Below, in pieces: positions 33,535 through 46,105 of a stretch of 64,000 bases of DNA. Under the pieces are notes generated by a model that saw only the letters and a program-made list of their open reading frames with translations, was not told where the DNA came from and did no database searches. Position numbers and translations under genes: made by a program. How positions within the stretch are numbered: position 1 is the stretch's first letter; every line of letters begins with the position of its first letter. The stretch lies in NCBI GenBank assembly GCA_910589415.1, contig OU342636.1, forward strand, positions 2,834,437 to 2,898,436. Direction: 5' to 3'. Origin of the DNA: Malachius bipustulatus (Eukaryota; Arthropoda; Insecta; Coleoptera; Melyridae).

Positions 33535-34626
33535 CAGAGTGTTTCATTAATCAGTGCAGAAAATTCAACTGGAGATTCCTCGCTGAATTGCTGAATTTTA
33601 AGGGGGGTTTGTCATAAAAACAAATTTTCTTAAAGCCTCCCCTAATAAGAAGTGACATCCCCTTAAAGTAGGGTAAAAAATTCACATTTATCGATTTTTT
33701 TCTGAAATGACTTGAAAAAAAAAGACGGCTAGGTATTCGAATACTACTATCATAAAGCCTCCATAATTACATAATTTTATCCACCCTTGTTCTCTGCAAG
33801 GGTGTGAATAATACTATCCCCAAAAGTTTTTTTTTCCAGAACTTTTTTCCTAATATTTTTTTTTTATCTTTAAATTTACACTTTGGAGGGCCAGTTCAAT
33901 TGAAAAAAATTTGTCTCTTAAAATTTTCACGGAAACTCAATACTTTTCCACTAAAGAAATAAAATAAGCGGACTTACATAAATTATAACAGTGTGATTTT
34001 ACATATAAATTTATAAAAATATGTAAATAATATGCAAAATATGTGAAATATTTATAGAATTAAACAAACATTAAATAACACAAAAAAAAATAATAAACAA
34101 TAAACAAATCATATTTAATTAAATTAACAATATTTTGCTTAAGACAGTGTTCAAAATGGGTACAATTTTTTTGAATATACATGTCCTTATTTTATTTCTT
34201 TAGTGGAAAAGTATTGCGTTTCCGTGAAATTTTTAGGAGACAATTTTTTTCCAATTGAACTGCCCCTCCAAAGTGTGAATTTAAAAATAAAATAAAAATA
34301 TTAGGAAAAAAGTTCTGGAAAAATAAACTTTTAGGGGTAGTATATGATTCACACCCTTGCAGAGAACAAGGTGGATAAAATTATGTAATTATGGAGGCTT
34401 CATGGTAGTATGTATGTATTCGAATACCTAGCCGTGTTTTTTGTTTTTCAAGTCATTTCAGAAAAAAATCGATAAATGTGAATTTTTTTACCCTACTTTA
34501 AGGGGATGTCACTTCTTAGGGGATGCTTTAAGAAAATTTGTTTTTATGACAAACCCCCCTTAAAATTAAGCAATTCAGCGAGGAATCTCCAGTTGAATTT
34601 TCTGCACTGATTAATGAAACACCCTG
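33535..34626. mobile_element. Nested palindromic element C at the centre
   Basis: Ends CAGAGTGTTTCATTAATCAG and, inverted, CAGGGTGTTTCATTAATCAG, TA at both flanks. The arms (about 33535-33990 and 34195-34626) are inverted copies with a short AT-rich spacer. It sits exactly at the symmetry centre of the 5.55-kb element. Confidence 0.78.
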
Positions 34627-34749
34627 TATATCCCCATTGTTTGGATTTTAATATTACATACCTCTATTATGGCATTATATACAGTGAATTTCCTTTAAGA
34701 AACTGGTGTTATTAAAAAACTCAATAAAAGCAATAGGTAATAAAAAATA

Positions 34750-35895
34750 TTTTTTCTTCAAACGTCAGTAAATCAGACATTACTCGACTCAGTAGCCGGT
34801 CTCAAAGTTTCACTTTTCCTCCGCCGGAGCTAAAGTGTTGCCAAGCAACACTTTACCTCCGCCGGAGCTAAAGTGGTGCCATAGCAACATCAACATACAA
34901 ACACATGGCTACCTGTTTAAGAATCAACTATTGAAATTTTATTAATGTAGGCCCATATATTCATCTAAAATTCAACCTAAGATATGAAAACTCTCTAGTT
35001 TATTATTATCTAATAAGGTTAAAAGGAATTTGGTATTAATCAAACATAATCTTTGGAAAATCTACACCGAAACGAAGTAATTCTGTGAAACGTCATAATT
35101 ATACCCGAAGCCGGACGGTCGACAGTCGTCTTCAGTCGAGTCGAGCTCGTGCTCGGCTCAGTCGGCTCAAACGTCAGAAAAAAAGTTGGGTTATTGCGAG
35201 GTAAACAAAAATAATTATTATTCCGTATTGAAATTTGAATGTTGAACATAAGGATAATAAATTATAACCATATACCTAGGTACATAAAGGAATCCAACAT
35301 CTTATATTTTTATTATTGGGTAGGTATTAGTGCACAGTTTATACCTACCTACAATGACCTACATATTTAACATTCAACTTCTGACTGACTGGCATCATCA
35401 TTAAAAGAAAATGAAAAAATTGACCAAGCAGGGTCTAGCAAGAGGTAGGTAGATGTTATCATTAATTTTATAACTTACTTACAAACTTTTATAACGTTTT
35501 TAATTTTGATTTTGCGATGATTAGTAGTTTAGTTACATAATTATTATTTTATTATTTTTCTTTAATAATTTCAATAATAATTTCTCGATGTTCACTGACG
35601 TTGATGACAGTGTCAATTTGACAGCGTCGCGTTTCTATAGAAGCAGCCCATACTCCATACTCACCTACTTATACCAGTCCAAACCTTTTGAAAATTCGCT
35701 TTCCTTCAATTAAAAATGATGTTCTTGCTTAAATTTGCCCACGTTTGAAGAAAAAATAGTATATTTTATTTGGAGGAAAAGTGACTTTTCATGGCTTGCT
35801 CTCTATTATCAGCCTCACTTCGTTCGGCTGATAAACACGAGCGCGCCATGAAAAGTGTCACTTTCCCTCCGTATAAAATAATATACTATTTTTAA
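34750..35895. mobile_element. Insertion D in the right arm
   Basis: This segment has no counterpart in the left arm. Inverted motifs TATTTTTTCTTCAAACG (about 34754) and CGTTTGAAGAAAAAATA (about 35741) mark an element. Next to it a hairpin pairs GGAGGAAAAGTGACTTTTC with GAAAAGTGTCACTTTCC (about 35770-35880). A direct repeat around ACCTCCGCCGGAGCTAAAGTG lies near 34815-34875. Boundaries approximate. Confidence 0.55.
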
Positions 35896-36249
35896 TAAGG
35901 ACATGCACTTTCTAGTCCAAAGTACATATTTCCATATTGGTCATGAATTATTTTTCCTGTTATGTAATTCGTTTTTTTCATTGAATAGGCGCCTAAAAAT
36001 ATAAAATTTTATAATTTTGTCTAATAAATTAATGTTGATTCGGAAACAATAATTATTTTTAATAAATCAAACATATCATGTTTGATTTATTATTATTATC
36101 ATATGGCTGATCAACTCTATACCTATCCTATCACAGTGAATATTTTGATATTTCCAAGAGTTTGCCGCGCAATGGTCACGCCGCTTTTACGCAAACGCAT
36201 TATGGGAATATCCGTAACAGTCCATGCTGTAGCCTCTTGTAAATAATAC

Positions 36250-39200
36250 AGCTGCAGCAAGTCAAAGTCAGCATCAGCAAGCGCGAGTGCTGTGTGCTGT
36301 GTGCTCTGGAACTCTGAATGCAGTGACAAAAGAAATAAAATAAAACTACTCTGTTGTTTTATCCAAATCCAAAAGTACCTACATTATTATTGGTTTCTTT
36401 TCTCTGTGTTGTGTGTTGTGTTGTGATAGTATATTTTGTACCTACTTTTGCAGTGGAATAATAGCAGACAACAGACAATAAAGTACCTAGGATAAGGTAA
36501 GTTAATGCTAAAAAATAATACTATGTGTAAGTCGCGACCGTCCAAATGTGAGCGGCAAAATTTAATTGTGTAGGTAATTTTAACTTTAAACCATTAACGC
36601 CAGGATCAATGTCAAAAAATATTCTATTGTTAAAGAAAAAATAGATATCTCAAATATTTTTATTTATTCACGCAACTGAACAAAGTCTGACTTACTATGA
36701 TAAAATTTCCCGGAAATTTCAATGGCAACAAAAATGCTTTCACGCATTTGGGTGGCCGCAATAATTGTACCTACCTATATAAGGTACATAAAACAATAAT
36801 AATTGTTTATCAACTGTATTTCCAAAAGATCGAATGTCTGCCCGTATGTTTGTCTTAAACCAACTGAAATCATGTAAGACTGCTGTTTTTGTGTCATAAC
36901 ATATGTAAGTATAATTAAGAACCCATATAAGTATCTATTGCAGTCTCTCATGATTTTTCCTATACCTATAATATACCTTATTCAATCTTACTTGCTATAC
37001 AGAGTGTTCTACAAGCTCTATGACAAACTTTGGCAGCCGATAGCTGACTTGATTTTAAACATATTTTTATTAATACACATATGGGTCCAATTCGTTTTTG
37101 TTTAGATGTTACAAGCGTTTAAAAGAATAAGCACGTCATTAAGTAAGAAATAAATTCCGCAAAACGGAAAGTACTGTTTTTTTTTTTGGAAAAATAAACA
37201 AACAGGTCAATTTTTTAATTTAATTTGTACAGGTGTTATGCAATTGAATGTATTAAAATCAGATAGGTATGGATTTGTAGACTTTTTAGTTACCTATTTG
37301 TTATTTAAAAAAATTAACCAAGTTAAATTTCGGTTAGGTAATTAAAATAAAATTGGTAAATCTTCATCGAAAATCTTATTTAAACCTCAAAACATCGGCT
37401 GTCAAGTCGGACGAAATAGCCAAAAAACAGCTGGTAAGATTTTTTCATCATAAATCACAATAATAATTATTATCGTACAGGATGCCACAAATTAGTAGGT
37501 CACAGCTCACAACTCTTAGCCACGGATAATTTGGCCGAAAATAATGGGACTTTCCTCATGGCATTTTTCATCTAGGCTCTTTTCAAGATACAGGGTGTCA
37601 AACTTAAATTTTAAAATTAATTTCTTTGAATAGCTCTTCAAGATATTCCATTGAAATTCAGCACAAATTTCTTCATCGTGACGACACACTTTTTTGCTAG
37701 ATTTTGTTAATAGGGCATCGAAACCCGAGCGGAGGGAACGTGGCTTGAAGAACACGTTGACCCCCCAACTTTTCCTACGTACGTCTCTGGTTCGAAGGTA
37801 TTGTTTTTTTTTTAGATCAATCATTAATTTTTATTATTTTTTTCACTAGTAAAATTTTGATATAGGGCTTGGTTTAAGATAAACCTACCTACTTAAGCAA
37901 GATGGGAAAAACTTTGAAACAGAATTAACAGAGGATTGGAAGAACATTTTTCGAACTTGACGTTAGTGTAAAAAAAAACATAATTTGTAATAATAAGCCA
38001 GCGGCGTGGGTAGGAAAAAGGTAATAATGGCTAAATTTCTAAAACTATTTATGAGCTCATTTTTAAAGAAATTGATCTGAAAAATACCAGCTGTACTACC
38101 TAAATAATCTTTTACCTTCAAGAATTTCAAGAAATAAATAATTAAAAATAAAAATGGGGTAGATTTGTAAAATTTTTATGACGCTTAAAATTAAAATTTT
38201 ATTTTTTTTTTTTAAATTAGTTAGCCAGTGGCGTGCATAGGAAAAGGAGTAAAATTACTAAATTTCTATATCCATCTTATAGCCCGTTTTCAAAGGAATT
38301 GAACTGAAATTTTCACAGGTACCTAACTAAGTAGGTACTAAGTAGGTAACACTAATTTTTCAGAAATCTAATTCGAAAAGCAGTGAAAATACCTATATTA
38401 TAACTGCATGAATCAGATAAAAATACACTCACTATTTACCTATGCGATTGATGCGCAAGAAAGTTTTTCATCGAACTGCGATTCCATTCATCGATATTTA
38501 CTCAGTAAAATCAACGGCAGTTAGAATCAGAAAACATGTCTACTCTCTTAAGGCAGATAATGGATAATTGTGGCGTCATATTAAACAAAAAAATATTGTC
38601 AGTGATTGTAGAATGTACTGCAAAAACACACCTGTATAAAAGCAGTCTGCTAAGTTTTAATTTTTGAAACAACATTTTTTTATAACGTATGTACCTAATC
38701 AGTCTGCATTTTTATTAATACAAAAAATATATTTAATTTCAGCACAATCTCGTGAGATTTGCAAGTGGATCAAATGAAAAAGCCGGTGTTTACAGGTGCA
38801 TGGAGAAATGTCTCACTAACTATGTTGGCCAATTTTTGGATTGGAAATTGGAAATATTACGGTTAATAACCTGGAAATTATGGAAATAATCAAGAGTAAG
38901 TAATAATAATCTTAAAATTGTGCAATTTAATCAGAAGGGTCTAGTCTAAAAATTGTAAAAAAAGTTTGATTTCTTTAAATAATATCTAGGGCCTCCGGTA
39001 TATCGACATATATGGGAAAATGTGAAACGAAGTTGACCTTGTAGTTTTTTTTTTGCATTCCAATCGAATTAAATAAACTTGGCAACACTGTTTCGAATTT
39101 ATCTGAATTTCAATTAAATTCTTGAGACGGCTTTTCCATTGGTGGTACTTTTGGTGAGTCACAGCTTGTGACTTGTGGCCAATGGATTGCTGGGTCCCTT

Positions 39201-39386
39201 CGTCGTAGGAAGCCGCCATTACTAAAAGCCCGAAAAAAATTAACATTTGTTTGCTCATCTAAAAACTGCAGTCAGTGCCAATGAATTTACACACACATAG
39301 GGTATCAATTTTTCTACTTTCACCTCAAAAAATTGAATGAATTTTTGATGTTAATAAATTGATGTTAATTTTGAAGCATTGGATAA
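36250..39386. other. AT-rich interior with repeat fragments, no gene
   Basis: Fragments of CAGGG/CAGAG-ended elements occur near 37001 and 37590, and a TACAGGATGCCACAAATTAG terminus near 37478. Relatives of the 29605 repeat lie at 37995-38085 and 38218-38320. A GTAAGT donor-like site at about 36498 follows GC-richer sequence (36240-36320), but no exon can be supported. Confidence 0.45.
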
Positions 39387-39388
39387 TA

Positions 39389-40238
39389 CAGGGTAAGTCA
39401 TTGATATGGTAAAGCTCGATTGCACCTACACCATTAAACATATCGAAATGAACCAAAAAGTGCTGTAAATGGGAGGGTAAAGTGCAGTTTGTAAAATTAT
39501 TTTCAGATACACAGGATGGCCCAATATCGCTGTACGCCATACAACTTTGTTATTTTAAATAGGACACCCTCTATATTATTACATTTTCATATTGTTTGAG
39601 AAAAGTCAAAAAGAATGATTTGTAAAGTTGAAGTTTGTAATGAGCAATTTATGAGTTATAAACAAATGAAAATCGAGATTTTCCATTTTCAAAGCAGCTT
39701 ATATTGAAAACGGCTCGAGATATGGAAAAAACGGTTTACATGTTCCTATCTTAACTTTTCAAGCGGTATCCTATTGGATGGATGAAATTTTTATACAGAG
39801 TGGTAAAAAATTTGATTATTTTTATCACCCGGTATAAAAATTTCAGCTACATGATAGGATACCAAATTAAAAATTAAGATAGGGACATGTAAACCGTTTT
39901 TCCATATCTCGAGCCGTTTTCAATATAAGCTGCTTTGAAAATGAAAAATCGCGATTTTCATTTGTTTATAACTCATAAATTGCTCATTACAAACTTCAAC
40001 TTTACAAACCATTCTTTTTGACTTTTCTCAAACAATATGAAAATGTAATAATATAGAGGGTGTCCTATTTAAAATAACAAAGTTGTATGGCGTACAGCGA
40101 TATTGGGCCATCCTGTGTATCTGAAAATAATTTTACAAACTGCACTTTACCCTCCCATTTACAGCACTTTTTGGTTCATTTCGATATCTTTAATGGTGTA
40201 GGTGCAATCGAGCTTTACCATATCAATGACTTACCCTG
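39389..40238. mobile_element. Palindromic element, 850 bp, near-perfect arms
   Basis: Ends CAGGGTAAGTCATTGATATG, TA on both sides. The arms pair over about 420 bp around a centre near 39815. Because the arms mirror each other, the same short peptide frame appears at 39325-39540 (minus) and 40087-40350 (plus). The inner part matches the palindromes at 13601 and 43339, so one family core lies within different outer ends. Confidence 0.82.
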
Positions 40239-40926
40239 TATACCTACACCTTATATAGGTACTTACAAAAGAAACAAACAGGGTGAGTCAGTTTCTTGTA
40301 GCAGGACTTCACCAATTTCATTTCAGCACAATCCTGGATTAAATAGTTAATCCAGGATTGTGTTAATAAATTAATAAATAGTTATTCTGAAAGAAAACCA
40401 GTTTGTCCCTTGAATTTCAAGTTCAAAGCCGCTATTTGGCTCTTTGTTCCTAGTTTGGAATGTTTGGGTTTGGATTGTTTGAACTCTGACGAATATTTGT
40501 GGCCCCTATAACAGTGACACACACCATATGTTTACTAGAATTTCTGATGAATGACTTCAAATTATTTCAGTTTGTTTTTATCGGGGATTCTCTGAAATCG
40601 GCAGAATTTTATTCGGATATTCCATACCTTCTTCATTTTTAACATTTTTATAAATAAGCTCAGTATTTTCTGTTAAGTATATAATTTGTAAATCGATATG
40701 AATATTCTATAGAGGTTTTCGCAAAAGCAATACATATTCTGAAAAAGATCGGAACAACGATGAATAACAATGAAAGCCAAAAATAATCAAAGTTCGGCGT
40801 CTCCCAATATTTACTTGCCGAATACCGAACTTTTGCGAATATTCGCCACATCCCTATCTATAGGTTTTACATAAATAATACGTAAGTAAGTAGGTAGTAC
40901 CTACATATAAAAATAGCAAGCATATA
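40239..40926. other. Noncoding, AT-rich
   Basis: No gene. A small inverted pair around AATCCAGGATTGTG lies near 40322-40365. Confidence 0.45.
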
Positions 40927-41649
40927 CAGGGTGTTGATTTTCAAAGCGGGCCATAGGGGATTAGCATTGCGAAAGTGGTTTTTGAGGATTCCTGCTCGCC
41001 GTTTAAACTGGCAGAAATGGTTTTGGTATCAAAATGAAGCTAAAATTATTGCGCATAACGCTTGACATCAGAAATTAATTTAATTTCACGTTATTTTCTA
41101 AAATTCTTCAGTAAAAATTCAAGTAATTGTTAATGTTTAATCACAAAATAGCATGCCTTGCCTAAACAATAATGACGTTTCTACGTTTCGACAAGCCAAT
41201 AATAAAACTTTATAAGTCAGTAGGTAATAATAAAGTCTGGTTTCTATTTAAAAATGGGGGTTATACAAATCAAGAAAGTGTCTTTATGGTGAAAACCTAC
41301 TACAGTGTAGCCAGTTACAGGAGGGTTAAATAGAACCAGACTTTATTATTACCTACTGACTTATAAAGTTTTATTATTGGATTGTCAAAACGTAGAAACG
41401 TCATTATTGTTTAGGCAAGGCATGCTATTTTGTGATTAAACATTAACAATTATTTGAATTTTTACTGAAGAATTTTGGAAAACAACGTGAAATTAAATTA
41501 ATTTCTGATGTCAAGCGTTATGCGCAATAATTTTAGCTTCATTTTGATACCAAAACCATTTCCGCCAGTTTAAACGGCGAGCAGGAATCCTCAAAAACGA
41601 CTTTCGCAATGCTAATCCCCTATGGCCCGCTTTGAAAATCAACACCCTG
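40927..41649. mobile_element. Palindromic element, 723 bp
   Basis: Ends CAGGGTGTTGATTTTCAAAG, with TA at both flanks. Arms of about 330 bp are near-perfect inverted copies separated by about 60 bp. No ORF. It would transcribe into a very long hairpin RNA. Confidence 0.82.
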
Positions 41650-42434
41650 TATAGTATTTTACCTATACTTACATTATATAGTATACCTAAGGCAGAGGAA
41701 TTAGAAAACTATTTTTCCATATAATTTGTAAAAATCTCCCAAAAATGTAAATAGTGAAAATTTTAACCACGACTTACTCTTTGATTTATAGACCGCTACT
41801 TACGCTCAGTGATTTCACAAGTAAAATAAAAGTATGATATGAACTCTTGAACCCATCTGGGGATGGGTAGGTACCTATTATACCTACTAGTCAAAATATT
41901 GTTAACTAGTTTTGATAATTAAGATTTTCTGCTTTCACTTTTGTAGTTTTGTGGATCCTTATTGGATTCTTAGGCTCATACATTTGAAAGAACCCTAGAC
42001 TTTGAGATTACATAAATATTTTTCAATCATTCCAGGTGCCAGGTGCAGTAAGGATACCTATCATTCCCAATCACGGATGAGAGCTTCGAGAGACACACCA
42101 TATGCTGGTTTCAGCATGCGAAGACAAGACAAGAGGGCATCAATTAACACTTTCGATGACCTCTTTATGGCGGTGATTTTGATTATATCTAATCATAAAC
42201 TTAATATTCCATTTTTTAGATTTCATTTTGTTGTTGCATTTACCAAACTTTTTTAATCCAATCCAATTTTATTCGATCCAATTTAAGGTTTATTTTGTTT
42301 AGAGATTTACCTTTTTTAAAAGAGAACGTTTTTTGATTTTGTTTTTAAATATGATAAGTACCTATTAATTTGGAATTATGTTCAGACAATAAAATTTATT
42401 GAATTTTATCTAGGTGTAATATTTCTAAATATGT

Positions 42435-42672
42435 ATAAACGTAGATTAATTAATTGGGATAGCAGTCGATAAAACAGAGAAAATGAAATACCTGTTGTTA
42501 ACATTTATTCAAAAAATATCCAACATTATTATTAACAAACCATTATAGACCTCACTTTCTTACCTCTGAAGTAGAACTGAAATAAATTTGGAAAACTTGG
42601 GTTTTTAGAAAAAAGAGTAGGTATCCTTTTCCTTATCGACTGCTATCCCGATTAATTAACCTACGTTTATAT
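42435..42672. mobile_element. Small inverted-repeat element
   Basis: ATAAACGTAGATTAATTAAT...GGGATAGCAGTCGATAA at the left is repeated inverted at 42632-42672, giving arms of about 38 bp. 41650-42434 and 42673-43338 hold only AT-rich sequence with TACCTACC-like simple repeats. Confidence 0.6.
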
Positions 42673-43338
42673 TTTATCATTAAATAATTTGATCAATTTA
42701 TTTATAAATATAGGTATACATGTAGACTATTTATGGCACCGGTGTAGTAAAACTCATGCAGTTTAGTAAAGGTTTTTCGTAAGTTTTTATTTAATTAAGT
42801 AGTTTAATTTAATGCAATTTAATTGGGTCCTATTCAAAGTTTACTTATGTTATAGGTTTTCCAATTTTATAAGAAAACTTTTTAAATTTTGTTTTTAAAT
42901 AAGATATAAATTTTTTTATTAGGTTCAATCTTTATAAGTATTATGGGTGTAAGTACTTACACTATTTTTGTTTTTAAGTTATTATTTTGTTTATTTCGAT
43001 TTAATTAATAATGGTTCAAAGTTTATTTTTAGTTAGATTTAATTTATGAGAAATTTTTTTTTATTATCTACCTAAGTATGTACTTATATATTTTTTATTA
43101 TATTTTATATTTTATAAATTCTTGAAATACAAAGTGAATTTTATTTGTTTATAATAGTCTTATTATTAGTTACTGTACTGATGTACGATGTACCTACCTT
43201 TGGCCGAGATTACAAATTCCTATACCTATTATAAAAAAATTAGATGATTTTTCGTCATTATTTGTTATTGAAATATATTTAATTATCTTCATTATTTTTT
43301 GAAAAATGTAATTTTTTTAAATTAATTGATGTTCTATT

Positions 43339-43960
43339 GTTCCGTGGCTCAGTAATGACGACATTGTAAATATTTTTCGTAATAGGACATGCACCGTTGT
43401 ATATTATTGTAATTTCATATTTTCTGAGAAAATCCAGTAGGTAATGGTGTTTACAATAAATTTCTGTCTAAACTGAGTACGTTATGAGTTATGTATAAGC
43501 AAGTGAAAATCGCAATTTTCCAACTTTAAAGCAGTGGGTACATCGGAAACCGCTCCCAATATCGGAAAACAACTTACATGCACCTATCTTAACTTTTCAT
43601 GCAATATTTTATTAGGTAGTTTGAATTTCTATAGGTACAAGGTGATGAAAATTATCATATTTTTTATCACCCTGTACAAAAATTTCATCTACATGGCAGG
43701 AAACCATGTAAAAAGTTAAGATAGGGACATGTAAGCCGTTTTCCGATATTTGCAGCCGTTTACGATGTAGGTACTGCTTTAAAGTTGGAAAATTGCGATT
43801 TTCACCTATTTATAACTCATAAAACACTCAATTTAAACTGCAACTGTCAAAACTAATTTTACTGGATTTTCTTAGGAAATATGAAAATGCAACAATATAC
43901 AGGATATCCTATTAAAAAACAGACAATATTGTCATTACTGAGCCAAAAGGAACAGCCTGT
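43339..43960. mobile_element. Palindromic element, related to those at 13601 and 39389
   Basis: The arms carry GTTCC...TGGCTCAGTAATGAC outside, and inside the family core (GAGTTAT..ATAAGCAAGTGAAAATCG, ACATG..CCTATCTTAAC). The right terminus is CAGGCTG inverted, then TA. The left terminus is eroded. Confidence 0.72.
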
Positions 43961-44139
43961 ATAAAAATGTTACTTTATAACAAAAATAAAATTTAAAAAA
44001 ATACCTCTGTTGCGTTTTTTTTTTTTGCAAATATTAACTGACAAAATTAATTTATTCGTTCATATAAAAATCATGTTGTTAACAAATACTTATAATAAGC
44101 TTATGACAACTTTTGAAATAAGTGCAGATTTAAATTTTG

Positions 44140-44662
44140 AAACAGCTTTTCCACTCTATTGCTGTGCACTTGAAACGCTAGTTTCATTTGTATATTACAA
44201 CTGAATAGACTTTGAAACTTCCTTTTGAAGTATCAGTGAAAATTACAATCAATTTTAGTGTGAACGTGGGCCGTTAATTTCATTTGAATTGTCCAGAAAA
44301 TTAACATCTAAATTTAGTTGCAATGTTGCTTTGCGATTTCACTGCACTTTTCATTTGCAAAGCTACTGTAATGTTCCTGACAAAGTTCCGGAAATTACAA
44401 GCGTAATTTATTGAACTTTGCTGGTATATAACATTTTTAACCTTGCAATAAAGTGGTTGCAACGTTACTGAAATGTCATTGTGAAGTTTTCTGAACCTTG
44501 CTAGTACTTTGCATTTGAAACATTGCAGTGCAACGTTGCTGCACGGCCGTTAGGAGCATTGCATCAACATTGCAGGAAGTTAACTGCGTCTGTGTTTGCA
44601 ACGTTACACTTTGCTATGAAATGTTAATGCAACATTGCTGCAATATTTCTATGCCCAGTGGG
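44140..44662 (-). repeat. CCCACTGG-led repeat, right copy (inverted)
   Basis: Ends ATGCCCAGTGGGA. Read on the minus strand it begins CCCACTGGGCATAGAA and continues with TTGCAGCAATGTTGCA-like units, as does 27628-28040. Confidence 0.55.
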
Positions 44663-45118
44663 ATATTTATATTTATTTACTCTAAATACCTTCTCTGTTG
44701 TTCTGTTGATTTAAAATTTAATATTAAATGATGGTCCAGTCTTGTGCAGCTTATAAATTGTGTAAATCGTGTATCAAAATTAACAGATATATCTTTTCAT
44801 ACGTAAGTGAAACATTTTATCTCTGTAATTATTGTAATAAATAGTTATTCCATTATGTAATATTTTTAAAAACAAATAATGAAGTGTTATTATTATTATT
44901 ATGCATTTATTTTCTTAATCTTTAAAAACAACCATATTCTTCCTATAAAATATGTGTAATAAAAACAAAAAATTTGAATTTCGTATTATTTCTCCATATT
45001 ATTCAGTAGTTTTTGCCCTTACAAGAAATGTTGGTTGCCTACCTTACACTGGCAACAAACTTAGTACAGTACATTGACAACTATCAGTCCATTATATTCC
45101 TAGGTCTATGGTGGTCTA

Positions 45119-46097
45119 CACTGCTAAACTTGTGTTTTAAGAATCTCCTCAGATAATCGTTGTTTTCGTATTTATAGTTTTTCTTGAACTATGGAAATTC
45201 GATTGTTATCTGCTTGACAACATATTATTTCTCACTATGACAGCCAATAATATTTGTACTTTCCTTCCAATCAACATCTATGAAATTCATTTCTCTTCTT
45301 GAGTACAACACACAAAATCCTCTTTGGACATGTTATGTTTTCCCCGTTCTAACAACCAATTTGCATGCTACTAGAGTTGGTGTTCGTTTCTTCAAAATAA
45401 TGACTTTTAATAATTTTCTACCTGACATTTCTCCCATACACTCTTATATCTTACTACTTATTCTAATTATTTTACAAAAATATTTTATGACATTTCACCT
45501 TATTATTACATTATTTACTATTCTACTGTCCCAAACAAATCTAAATATTCTGTTCCAATAGAACTTTAAAATAAAAATACCACACATGAAATTTTATGTA
45601 AATAATTTTACAAGGTCGTATTAAATTATGCTATTAAAGTATTATAACATTGAATATGGTGTCACTGAAAATGACAAGTAAAATTTGAAGGTTAAAGAGA
45701 TTGTTATTCGAATTTATGTAATTTTAAACTTTATATGTAATCGCGTCCTCCTGAACGTACCTACGAAACAATACATGAAGTATTGATGACAGTTCTATAA
45801 ATAAAAAATAAATGCCAGTTGATTCCATGATGCGTGACGGAGAAGACGCAAAATAATTTGCTATCAATTAAAATCGTTATAAGAAAGCTATATAGTTTCT
45901 CTGCATGCATAAAACCCATGAGTTAACTCGAAAATTGTTATCTGAAACTCTACATTTTGGTCCTTCGAGCCGGGAGCCGGATAAGAAAAATAAGCTAAAT
46001 CAGAATTGTCACATTACAGAGTCAAGTAAATACAGATCGTATCATTGGTGGCAATCAAGACTACTGGAAATTGGAAAGACTTTTTGCGAATTTTATA
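45119..46097. other. Noncoding; one unconvincing hydrophobic ORF
   Basis: 45280-45561 is open for 93 codons, rich in Leu/Ile/Phe as expected from T-rich DNA, and shows no motif. No gene is supported. Confidence 0.4.
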
Positions 46098-46105
46098 GTT
46101 AAGTC

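Larger units (their letters stand above)
30687..36240. mobile_element. Long-inverted-repeat element, 5.55 kb, perfect 9-bp duplication (Mutator-like)
   Basis: Ends ACAAGAGGCTACAGC, flanked by AAATAATAC at 30678-30686 and 36241-36249. The left arm runs 30687-31094 and continues at 33481-33534. The right arm is 34627-34750 plus about 35895-36240. The arms are inverted copies over about 450 bp, including a CATATGATAATAA stretch and AGGCGCCTA. The interruptions are separate nested insertions at 31095-33480, 33535-34626 and about 34750-35895. A 9-bp duplication with very long inverted repeats is typical of Mutator-like elements; no transposase remains. The arms differ by point changes and carry different insertions, which argues against an assembly artefact. 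Confidence 0.8.
27326..45110. mobile_element. 17.8-kb CATAGACC-ended DNA element with perfect 8-bp target duplication
   Basis: The left end CATAGACCTAGAATATAAAT and the right end, inverted, CATAGACCTAGGAATATAAT, are flanked by GTGGTCTA at 27318-27325 and 45111-45118. Inverted homology continues about 100 bp inward: a TTTGTTGCC block, a TAGGCAACCA block and GTAAGGGCAAA, in the same order from both ends. About 300-450 bp inward, both sides have a CCCACTGG-led repeat. No transposase ORF survives; much of the interior is later insertions. The 8-bp duplication and CATA...TATG ends suggest the P superfamily, which is inference. A hAT-type origin is not excluded. Confidence 0.72.

Noticed and set aside
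30687..36240. Idea that the long inverted repeat is a read-through assembly artefact
   Set aside because: The arms differ by many substitutions, carry different nested elements, and are bounded by a perfect 9-bp duplication.
37516..37824. 102-codon minus-strand ORF
   Set aside because: Lies in fragments of CAGGG-ended repeats and shows no recognisable domain.
39325..40350. Two ORFs encoding the same peptide on opposite strands
   Set aside because: They are mirror images of one palindrome; identity of peptide follows from the inverted DNA, not from a gene pair.
27326..45110. Idea that the 17.8-kb element is a Maverick/Polinton
   Set aside because: The size fits, but there is no polymerase, integrase or capsid frame, and Polintons give 6-bp duplications and AG-starting ends.
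45280..45561. 93-codon ORF
   Set aside because: Hydrophobic composition expected from AT-rich DNA; no motif, no context.
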